DNA of 19,683 bases, taken from positions 1 through 19,683 of the forward strand of contig CAMLQG010000067.1 of assembly GCA_946482075.1 (NCBI GenBank). Reading direction: 5' to 3'. The notes below the pieces were generated by a model, which saw only the letters and a program-made list of their open reading frames with translations, was not told the DNA's origin and made no database searches. Shown one piece after another: positions 13,801-19,683 of this stretch (position 1 is the first letter of the stretch; each line of letters opens with the position of its first letter). The position numbers were made by a program, and so were the translations under genes. This DNA comes from an uncultured Erythrobacteraceae bacterium (GTDB lineage Bacteria > Pseudomonadota > Alphaproteobacteria > Sphingomonadales > Sphingomonadaceae).

Positions 13801-15630
13801 TTACTCCGCCGCTTCCTCCAGATCGGCGGCTTCATTCACCTGCCGCGCCCACATCTCCGCATAGAGCCCGTCATGACGCAGCAGGTCGGCATGCGTGCCG
13901 CTTTCCGAGAGCCGCCCCTGGTCGAGCACGAGGATCCGGTCGGCATCCGCGATGGTCGATAGGCGATGCGCGATCGATATGCTGGTGCGGCTTTCCGACA
14001 CGCGGTGCAGCGTCGCCAGGATGTCCTGCTCCGTGCGCGTGTCCAATGCGCTGGTCGCCTCGTCGAGCAGCAGGATCGGCGGGTTCTTGACCAGCGTGCG
14101 GGCGATGGCGACGCGCTGCTTCTCCCCGCCCGACAGCTTGAGCCCGCGTTCGCCCACTTCGGTGTCGAAGCCCTTGGGCAGGCGTCCGATGAACGGCAGG
14201 ATCGCCGCATCGCGCGCGGCCGCCGTGATGTCCTCGAGCCCCGCCCCGTCGCGGCCATAGGCGATGTTGTAGCCGATCGTGTCGTTGAACAGCACGCTGT
14301 CCTGCGGGACGATGCCCAGTGCCCCGCGCAGGCTCGCCTGCGTTACCCCGGCGATATCCTGCCCGTCGATCAGGATGCGGCCCGACCACGGATCGTAGAA
14401 GCGGAACAGCAGCCGGCTGATGGTCGACTTGCCGGCGCCCGAAGGGCCGACGATCGCGACATGATCGCCCGCCTCCACCTCGAAGCTGAGGCCGTGGAGG
14501 ATCGTGCGGTCGGCATCATAGCCGAACACCACATTGTCGAAGGCCACGGTCGGCCGGCGGATCACGAGGGCAGGCGCGCCCGGCGCATCGGCCACTTCCA
14601 CTTCGGTATCCATCAGGCGGAACATGTCGGCCATGTCGATCAGGCCCTGGCGGACCGTACGGTAGACCATGCCCAGCATGTCGAGCGGGCGGAAAAGCTG
14701 GGTGAGATAGGTGTTCACGAAGACAAGATCACCCACTGTCAGGCTGCCTTGCGACCAGCCCCATACGGTGTAGCCCATCGCGCCCGCCATCAGCAGGTTC
14801 ACGATCACGGCCTGCGCGATGTTGAGCAGGCCCAGCGAATTCTCGCTCTTCACCGCCGCGTTGGCATAAGCGCGGGTGGCTTGCGCGTAGCGCGCCTCTT
14901 CGCGTTTCTCCGCGCCGAAATATTTCACCGTCTCGTAGTTCAGCAGCGAATCGACCGCGCGGGACAGCGCCTGCCCGTCGAGATCGTTCATCTTGACCCG
15001 GAGCGCCGTGCGCCATTCGGTGATCCAGCGCGTGACGAAAGCATAGGCGACGACGGAACCGGCCGTTGCCGCGACCAGTCCCCAGCCGAAATGGGTGTAG
15101 AAGATCGCGGTGACGGCGATCAGTTCGATCGCGGTGGGCGCGATGTTGAACAGCAGGAAATAGAGCATCACGTCGATGCTCTTGGTTCCGCGCTCGATCA
15201 CCTTGGTGACTTCGCCCGTGCGCCGCGCGAGATGGAAGCGCAGGCTGAGGCGATGGAGCCGCGCGAACACGTCTTCCGCCAGCGCGCGGGTCGCTTCCTG
15301 GCCGACGCGCTCGAACACGATGTTGCGCAGATTGTCGAAGGCGACGCCGGCGAAGCGGCCCAGCGCATAGGCCGTGACGAGCGCGATCGCCGCAATCAGG
15401 GCCGGCGGTCCTTGCATCGTCATTGCATCGATCGCGCTCTTGTAGGCGAAAGGCAGCGACAGGGTAACGGCCTTGGCGGCGAGCACGAAAAATGCGGCAA
15501 GGACGATCCGTCGCCGGAGCGAGCGATTGTCGGCGGGCCAAAGATAGGGGAGGAACCGCCTGAGCGTGCGCCATCCGTCTTCTCGGCTGATCTGGGCTGC
15601 GGGTTCGGCGGCTTCTGGCGTCATGGCCAT
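13801..15630 (-). CDS. Atm1/HMT-type ABC exporter (ABCB7-like half-transporter)
   Basis: The 609-residue protein is a fused membrane/ATPase half-transporter acting as a homodimer in the inner membrane. The six-helix domain covers about residues 30-330. It contains NYETVKYFGAEKREEARYAQ, the hallmark loop of Atm1 proteins that bind glutathione derivatives. The ATPase has Walker A GPSGAGKS (near residue 395), signature LSGGEKQR, Walker B ILLLDEATSALD and the switch SIAHRLST. Size and sequence resemble the structurally known Novosphingobium aromaticivorans Atm1 (about 608 residues), which exports glutathione-metal complexes. It starts 12 bp after the GT14-like gene, apparently in the same operon; a second ATG two codons later is possible. 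Export of glutathione conjugates or a sulfur/iron compound is the most likely role. Confidence 0.93.
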   Translation of the reverse strand: MAMTPEAAEPAAQISREDGWRTLRRFLPYLWPADNRSLRRRIVLAAFFVLAAKAVTLSLPFAYKSAIDAMTMQGPPALIAAIALVTAYALGRFAGVAFDNLRNIVFERVGQEATRALAEDVFARLHRLSLRFHLARRTGEVTKVIERGTKSIDVMLYFLLFNIAPTAIELIAVTAIFYTHFGWGLVAATAGSVVAYAFVTRWITEWRTALRVKMNDLDGQALSRAVDSLLNYETVKYFGAEKREEARYAQATRAYANAAVKSENSLGLLNIAQAVIVNLLMAGAMGYTVWGWSQGSLTVGDLVFVNTYLTQLFRPLDMLGMVYRTVRQGLIDMADMFRLMDTEVEVADAPGAPALVIRRPTVAFDNVVFGYDADRTILHGLSFEVEAGDHVAIVGPSGAGKSTISRLLFRFYDPWSGRILIDGQDIAGVTQASLRGALGIVPQDSVLFNDTIGYNIAYGRDGAGLEDITAAARDAAILPFIGRLPKGFDTEVGERGLKLSGGEKQRVAIARTLVKNPPILLLDEATSALDTRTEQDILATLHRVSESRTSISIAHRLSTIADADRILVLDQGRLSESGTHADLLRHDGLYAEMWARQVNEAADLEEAAE

Positions 15631-15642
15631 TATGTAGGCCGC

Positions 15643-16551
15643 TTACTTCAAAACGGAAGCATCCTTGGATGCGCGGGCGAACGCGTCCGGCCGGAGAAAG
15701 AAATCGTCGACCCGGACGTCGAGCTTGCGGGCGAACCAGGCGCCGCTGCCGGTCAGGTCGGACAGGTCCGACCGCGTGAGAATGCGAGGGCTCGATCGGC
15801 CTTCGCTCCAGTCGACGAAGCGCCGGTCGGGCGCGAGCCTTCCGGGAAAATGCGCGGCGACGATCGTCTGGATGACATGCTCGTCCGCGCAGACAGTGCC
15901 CGCCAGGCGGCCCGATCGGCGCAGCCGGGGCAGTTCCACGCCCAGCAGCTCCAGCGCCTCGCGCGGGAGGGACCACCATTGTGATCCCTTCTGCCATGGC
16001 CCCCAAGGGCGGGAGCGGGCAAGGCCGAGGGCCGGGCGCACCCGGTCTAGCCAGCCGGAGATCCGGCGCAGTTCCCAGGTCGCGGCATAGGCCAGCCGGT
16101 CCTTTTCCGGATCGAGCCGCAGCCAGCGCGCGTCCAGACGGTAAGTCTGCATCCGTTCGTCGAACCGGTCTTCGAACCCGGCTTCGATCATGCACGGCAA
16201 TAGTGATCGTGCGGACAAGGCGGCGGCGATCTGGTTGCGCGGCAGGATAGGCCAGTCGGCGCCGCTCAGCAGGTGGGCGAAATCGCACTCTTCCTTCAGC
16301 GCGGCAGCGATCAGCCGCTCCATCGCGGTGACCATGCTGTGATGCCCCCAGCGCACGGTTACGGGATCGGGCAGGATATGGACGCGTCCGGCCGGATCGG
16401 CCGGGCGATCGCGCAGGCGTGGCCACAATGCGGAGCGGCGATCGGCGTGAATGATCGCGAGATCCGGCGAACCGGGGGGCAGCAGCGCCGCGATCAGCGC
16501 GTTGAGCTGCGCTTCCTGCTCATGAGCGAGGATGAGATAGGCCATCTTCAT
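15643..16551 (-). CDS. GT14-like (core-2/I-branching type) glycosyltransferase
   Basis: The 302-residue protein resembles bacterial members of the GT14 family, relatives of animal beta-1,6-N-acetylglucosaminyltransferases and xylosyltransferase. Features are the start AYLILAHEQ, WGHHSMV (68-74), the motif LLSGADWPI (94-102), then GPWQKGSQWWSLPRE (about 205-219), CADEHVIQTI (about 243-252) and near the end SDLSDLTGSGAWFARKLD. All are family landmarks. No signal peptide or membrane helix is seen, so it probably acts in the cytosol on the polysaccharide being built. It lies 8 bp after the flippase gene and 12 bp before the exporter gene. The sugar donor and linkage cannot be read from the sequence. 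Its ATG at 16551 is followed two codons later by another ATG. Confidence 0.85.
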   Translation of the reverse strand: MKMAYLILAHEQEAQLNALIAALLPPGSPDLAIIHADRRSALWPRLRDRPADPAGRVHILPDPVTVRWGHHSMVTAMERLIAAALKEECDFAHLLSGADWPILPRNQIAAALSARSLLPCMIEAGFEDRFDERMQTYRLDARWLRLDPEKDRLAYAATWELRRISGWLDRVRPALGLARSRPWGPWQKGSQWWSLPREALELLGVELPRLRRSGRLAGTVCADEHVIQTIVAAHFPGRLAPDRRFVDWSEGRSSPRILTRSDLSDLTGSGAWFARKLDVRVDDFFLRPDAFARASKDASVLK

Positions 16552-16559
16552 GCGCGGTC

Positions 16560-18020
16560 TCAGCGAGCCAGGCGGGCGCGGAGCGGGGCGAAGACCGATC
16601 CCAACGCCAGGCGAATTTCCTGCGAGACCGGATGGCGGGTGAGTTCGACCGTGGCGAGCCAGGTGAGCACGCCGAGACCGCTCAGCACGATCAGTTCGAG
16701 GAAGCCCAGCGCGTCACCGCGCAAGCCGAACTGGCTTGCGGCGATGAGCGGGATGCCCGCCGCGAGCGCGCAGACGGCGCTGCGGCCATAGATCGCCAGC
16801 AGCCTGCCGAAATGGAAGTGCAGCAGGCGGGACTGGTAGCTGGCGTAGATCGTCCACCAGATGAAGCCATAGGCGATGCGGCTGATCGCGGCGGCTTCCA
16901 GCCCCCAGAAGCAACCTATGGTGAGAATCGCGACCGCGGCCGTCGTGTCGAGCAGGTTCACCCAGATCAGGGGGCGGATGCGGCCGAGCAGGATCGGTAT
17001 ATCCATCTGCAGCGGCACGGCCACGAACAGGATTTCCGCCAGCGCCATCCAGCGCAGCAATTGGGCCGCATCTGCCCAGTTCGGACCATAGAGCAGGAGA
17101 ATCACTGGCTCGGCCGCGAGGGCCAGGCCCACCATCGCCGCCCAGTTCAGCGCCGTGTTGCAGGCGACCAGGTGGAGATAGGGCGCGGCGAGCGGCTCGC
17201 CCGCATCGCGCTTCTTGGCGAAGGCAGGATAGAAGACACTGCTGATGGCGCCGGTGACGAGCGTGGAAAGCTGGCCGGCCAGCGCGCTCGCGCGGCTGAA
17301 CAGGCCGGTGGCCGCGATCCCGAGCACGCGCCCCACGATCAAATCCTGGGAACGCTGGCCGATCGCGGCGCTGGCGCTGATGATGAAGGAGGAGGAACTG
17401 AAGCCCAGCATCGGGCGAAGCGCTGCCCAGTCGCGCGGAGGGCGGGGAAAGATCGGCTGGAACGAGAGGGCGATTGCCGCCCGCGCCATGGCGGTCGCCA
17501 GCACGCCCCAGGCGAGCGAAGCCGCGCCGAAGCCTTGCGCCGCGAGCGCCACGGCAACGGCATTGCCGACAAAGGCGCTGCCCGCGTTCACTTGGAAAAG
17601 GGCGCGGAAATCGATCGCGCGGACCAGCATCGCGGCGGGCACGACCGCGAAAGGCGAGATCAGGTAGGAGCCGGCGATAAGCCAAAGCAGCGGGGCGAGG
17701 GCGGGTTCGCCGTAGAATCGCGCGACGAAAGGCGCGGCGATGGCCACGGTCACCGCTACGACCCAACCGATGGCCACGGCCACCGCACAATAGTCCGGCA
17801 GGGCTTCGGTCCGCATTTCCGGCTGGCCGGAAACGAAGCGGGTGATACCCATGTCCTGGAAGATCGAGACCAGCATCGAGGCGGCGAGCGCGATCGAGAA
17901 CAGGCCGACATCGGCCGGCAGCAGGAAGAAGCGCGAGATGATCACGCTCGCGGCGAACTGGATCGCGAAGCTCGTATATTGGGAGGCCAGCGACCAGACC
18001 GCTGCGCGGCGCACCGTCAT
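16560..18020 (-). CDS. Polysaccharide flippase (Wzx/MOP superfamily, WzxC/TuaB-like)
   Basis: The 486-residue protein is predicted to span the inner membrane 12-14 times. Its N-terminus (RRAAVWSLASQYTSFAIQFAASVIISRFFLLPADVGLF, first seen at MTVRRAAVWSL) and the segment FSRASALAGQLSTLVTGAISSVFYPAFA are typical of the WzxC/TuaB group of MOP-family exporters. These move lipid-linked polysaccharide units across the membrane. It sits between the GT2 gene (4 bp away) and the GT14-like gene (8 bp away), which fits a short surface or exopolysaccharide locus. A colanic-acid- or teichuronic-type exporter role is suggested by family only. No Wzy polymerase is present in the window. Confidence 0.9.
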   Translation of the reverse strand: MTVRRAAVWSLASQYTSFAIQFAASVIISRFFLLPADVGLFSIALAASMLVSIFQDMGITRFVSGQPEMRTEALPDYCAVAVAIGWVVAVTVAIAAPFVARFYGEPALAPLLWLIAGSYLISPFAVVPAAMLVRAIDFRALFQVNAGSAFVGNAVAVALAAQGFGAASLAWGVLATAMARAAIALSFQPIFPRPPRDWAALRPMLGFSSSSFIISASAAIGQRSQDLIVGRVLGIAATGLFSRASALAGQLSTLVTGAISSVFYPAFAKKRDAGEPLAAPYLHLVACNTALNWAAMVGLALAAEPVILLLYGPNWADAAQLLRWMALAEILFVAVPLQMDIPILLGRIRPLIWVNLLDTTAAVAILTIGCFWGLEAAAISRIAYGFIWWTIYASYQSRLLHFHFGRLLAIYGRSAVCALAAGIPLIAASQFGLRGDALGFLELIVLSGLGVLTWLATVELTRHPVSQEIRLALGSVFAPLRARLAR

Positions 18021-18024
18021 GGTG

Positions 18025-19017
18025 TCAGACTCCGAACAGGGTTGCGGCCAGCTTCATCGCGCGCGCGGGCTCTCCGAAGCGGCACAGGCGCAGCACCGTG
18101 CGGAACATTCCCTCGCGATCGCCGCCATCCCTGATGTGATCGAGCACGATGTCGAACCCGCGCGAGGTCAGCGCGTGGCGGGAATAGACGATGTTCTGCG
18201 CGACCCGGGCGCGAACGAATTGCGCGATACCCGGCCGGCCGAACAGCGCATCCAGTTCGCCGATCGGCGGCATGGCGGTGAGATTCGCCGTGGGATCGGG
18301 CCGCCCGGCGCGGCGCTCCAGCCAGGCGGCATAGGCGATTGCCGCATTGGTCTGCTGTTCGACGATATGGCGGTTACTGACCTGGCTGTCGGTGCGGCGA
18401 TATCCCATCAGCTTCTCGGGCAGGCTGCACAGCCTGGTCACGTCCGCCAGGCGCAGCCAGAGATCGTAATCCTCGCAATGGCGGTAGGCCGCATGATAGC
18501 CGCCCATGCCCAGCACGACGTCGCGGCGGTACATGGTGGAGGGGTGGCACAGCGTCCCGCCATCATGGGCGAGCTGGAGGAAACCTGCATGATCGGTCGG
18601 ATGGCGAACATAGGTCGCGGTCTCGATCACCCTGCCTTCGCTATCGATGTCGTCGGTCCAGGTGCTTACGACGCCATAGTCGGGATGTGCTTCGAGAAAG
18701 GCGTATTGCCGCGCGAAGCGATCGGGATAGGCGATGTCGTCCGCGTCCATGCGCGCGATGATCGGCGCGCGGGATTCGGCCAGGAGCTGGTTGAGACTGG
18801 CGATCAGTCCGCGATTCTCGCGATGAATGGGCCGGATTCGGGCGTCTTGCGCCGCGAAACGGTCGATGATCGCGCGGGAATCATCCTGCGATCCGTCGTC
18901 GAGAATCAGGAATTCGAAATCGGGGAAGTTCTGTGCAAGGACGCTCTCGATCGCGAGCGCGAGATAGCGGTCGCCATTGTATACGCTCATGGCGACCGAG
19001 ATCGCAGGGGTGGGCAT
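18025..19017 (-). CDS. Family 2 glycosyltransferase
   Basis: The 330-residue protein is a GT2 enzyme with the GT-A fold. It starts with ISVAMSVYNGDRYLALAIESV, then has DDG at residues 40-42, the metal-binding DADD (91-94), and HCEDYDLWLRL (180-190) with the catalytic-base Glu-Asp. Enzymes of this kind add a sugar from a nucleotide donor to a growing surface polysaccharide in the cytosol. The start is the ATG at 19017, with AGGA about 10 nt upstream. A TTG one codon earlier is possible. It is the first gene of the polysaccharide run, read away from the rRNA operon. Donor, acceptor and linkage are unknown. Confidence 0.93.
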   Translation of the reverse strand: MPTPAISVAMSVYNGDRYLALAIESVLAQNFPDFEFLILDDGSQDDSRAIIDRFAAQDARIRPIHRENRGLIASLNQLLAESRAPIIARMDADDIAYPDRFARQYAFLEAHPDYGVVSTWTDDIDSEGRVIETATYVRHPTDHAGFLQLAHDGGTLCHPSTMYRRDVVLGMGGYHAAYRHCEDYDLWLRLADVTRLCSLPEKLMGYRRTDSQVSNRHIVEQQTNAAIAYAAWLERRAGRPDPTANLTAMPPIGELDALFGRPGIAQFVRARVAQNIVYSRHALTSRGFDIVLDHIRDGGDREGMFRTVLRLCRFGEPARAMKLAATLFGV

Positions 19018-19237
19018 CAACGCGAATTCCTAGGTTTGCTGCGGGTTTGCGACTGATCAACCCCGCTTTCGGGATAGGACTTTAGGGTAAACAAAGCGTG
19101 TATCCGAGCCTTTCCGACTATGGAGCCGGCGAGGCATCGAAAGGCCGCGCGGATGCCCCGATTCATCGGGGAAACGATCTTCAGCAACTCGAACAAGGCT
19201 CTGAAACCAAGGTTTTCTGCGGGGTTTCGAAGGGATT
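19018..19237. other. Intergenic region between polysaccharide locus and rRNA promoter
   Basis: No gene is supported here. A tight perfect hairpin lies at 19156-19171 (CCCCGA, TTCA, TCGGGG) without a T-tract. On the minus strand GGAAA (19111-19115) and TGTT (19090-19093) are 17 nt apart, a weak match to the alphaproteobacterial EcfG stress promoter GGAAC-N16/17-CGTT, about 75 bp before the GT2 start. Both are low-confidence observations. Confidence 0.4.
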
Positions 19238-19288
19238 GAAAGAAAAATGCAAAAAGGCGTTGACCGACTCAAACACCCTCCATATATG
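19238..19288 (+). promoter_or_regulatory. rRNA operon promoter with UP-like element
   Basis: An A-rich segment at 19238-19256 (GAAAGAAAAATGCAAAAAG) looks like an UP element. It is followed by -35 TTGACC (19260-19265), exactly 17 nt, and -10 TATATG (19283-19288). A GC-rich discriminator follows, with the start expected near 19295. This layout fits a growth-rate and stringently controlled rRNA promoter. Confidence 0.82.
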
Positions 19289-19350
19289 CCGCCTCACCGG
19301 ACGGGAACGACGCTTCTACGGCTCGCAACCGCCCCGGTCGCCAACATAGA

Positions 19351-19398
19351 CGGACAACAAGTCCCCCGGTACAAAAAACGGGGAACGATGGTTGTCCG
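19351..19398 (+). other. Hairpin in rRNA leader
   Basis: CGGACAAC (19351-19358) pairs with GTTGTCCG (19391-19398), and an inner CCCCG/CGGGG pair (19364-19368, 19379-19383) adds to the stem. It precedes boxA by 16 nt, so it may be a leader stem of the antitermination or processing region rather than a terminator, though TCGTTTT follows it. Confidence 0.5.
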
Positions 19399-19413
19399 CC
19401 TCGTTTTGTCGGC

Positions 19414-19425
19414 GGCTCTTTGACA
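19414..19425 (+). promoter_or_regulatory. boxA antitermination site
   Basis: GGCTCTTTGACA matches the bacterial rRNA boxA consensus TGCTCTTTAACA at 10 of 12 positions. It lies about 200 nt before mature 16S, as expected for NusB/NusE-dependent antitermination of rRNA. Confidence 0.75.
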
Positions 19426-19623
19426 TTGTTGATTTTAGATGAAGGGACATGTGGGCGACGGCGCCCGGTCCGCGGGCTTCAAGGCTGCGGATACCGGTTA
19501 ACTTATGCCGTTACCATTACATGTCCTAACGTAACCATACGTTTGACAAGTGCAGGTATCGGCTCCTTGAATTCATTCGTGACGGTTGGCGATCCTCGGA
19601 TCGTGCCGTTGTGAATGGGACTC

Positions 19624-19683
19624 AAACTTGAGAGTTTGATCCTGGCTCAGAACGAACGCTGGCGGCATGCCTAACACATGCAA
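19624..19683 (+). rRNA. rrs: 16S ribosomal RNA, 5' end (partial)
   Basis: AGAGTTTGATCCTGGCTCAG, the universal 27F region at E. coli position 8, begins at 19631, so the mature 5' end is expected near 19624. The following GCTGGCGGCATGCCTAAC and ACACATGCAA are typical of sphingomonads. The gene continues past the right edge of the window. Confidence 0.97.

Noticed and set aside
13966..15984. A 672-codon open frame on the plus strand opposite the Atm1-like and GT14-like genes
   Set aside because: It is antisense to two clear genes, very rich in Arg, Ala, Asp and His, and has no recognisable domain. High GC leaves long stop-free frames.
16632..18134. A 500-codon plus-strand frame opposite the flippase gene
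   Set aside because: The minus-strand product has clear membrane helices and family segments; the antisense frame is low-complexity.
19156..19171. Perfect 6-bp hairpin taken at first for a terminator
   Set aside because: No T-tract on either strand and no gene ends next to it.
19098..19349. An 83-codon open frame across the rRNA promoter
   Set aside because: It runs over the promoter elements and has no homology or ribosome binding site that I recognise.
19420..19614. A 64-codon frame in the rRNA leader
   Set aside because: It overlaps boxA and the processed leader; coding here is very unlikely.

Overview
The window is high-GC, densely coded DNA from an alphaproteobacterium, most probably Sphingomonadales (Sphingomonas, Novosphingobium or a close relative). 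The evidence is the protein content (COQ9, a CBP3-type ubiquinol-cytochrome c chaperone next to a YceD/DUF177 gene and divergent from bamE, an Atm1-type exporter like the Novosphingobium one), several intergenic palindromes of kinds I associate with sphingomonads, and the 16S rRNA 5' end that closes the window. The species call is inference.

Left block (162-4077, minus strand): a tightly packed run read as SCO1/SenC lipoprotein, YcgN-type Cys-cluster protein, YgjP-type metallopeptidase, a small membrane-anchored coiled-coil protein, ribD, ribE. Most junctions overlap by 4-16 nt, so this looks like one operon joining copper/cytochrome oxidase maturation and riboflavin synthesis. Next block (4143-8170, plus strand): secreted ankyrin protein, COQ9 (ubiquinone), feoA-feoB (ferrous iron uptake), ssb. 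It ends at a palindromic repeat lying between ssb and the convergent yceD-like gene.

Middle block: CBP3-like chaperone and YceD-like protein on the minus strand; on the plus strand bamE, then hslV-hslU. hslV has a very good sigma32-type promoter whose predicted start falls almost on the ATG, and a 65-nt palindrome is inserted between hslV and hslU. A small GIY-YIG gene follows hslU, directly after half of the same palindrome seen behind ssb. It converges on an unusual POT-family transporter.

Right block (13801-19017, minus strand): GT2 glycosyltransferase, Wzx/MOP flippase, GT14-like glycosyltransferase and an Atm1-like ABC exporter, in that transcription order. The first three look like part of a surface or extracellular polysaccharide locus. 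It is divergent from an rRNA operon whose promoter (UP element, -35, -10, GC-rich discriminator), leader hairpin, boxA and first 60 nt of 16S are visible.

I found no CRISPR array, prophage, IS element, complete tRNA or obvious defence island. The least ordinary features are the four palindrome families, the GIY-YIG gene joined to one of them, the apparently leaderless heat-shock hslV, and the altered proton-coupling motif of the POT transporter. I do not see strong evidence for a wholly new system.
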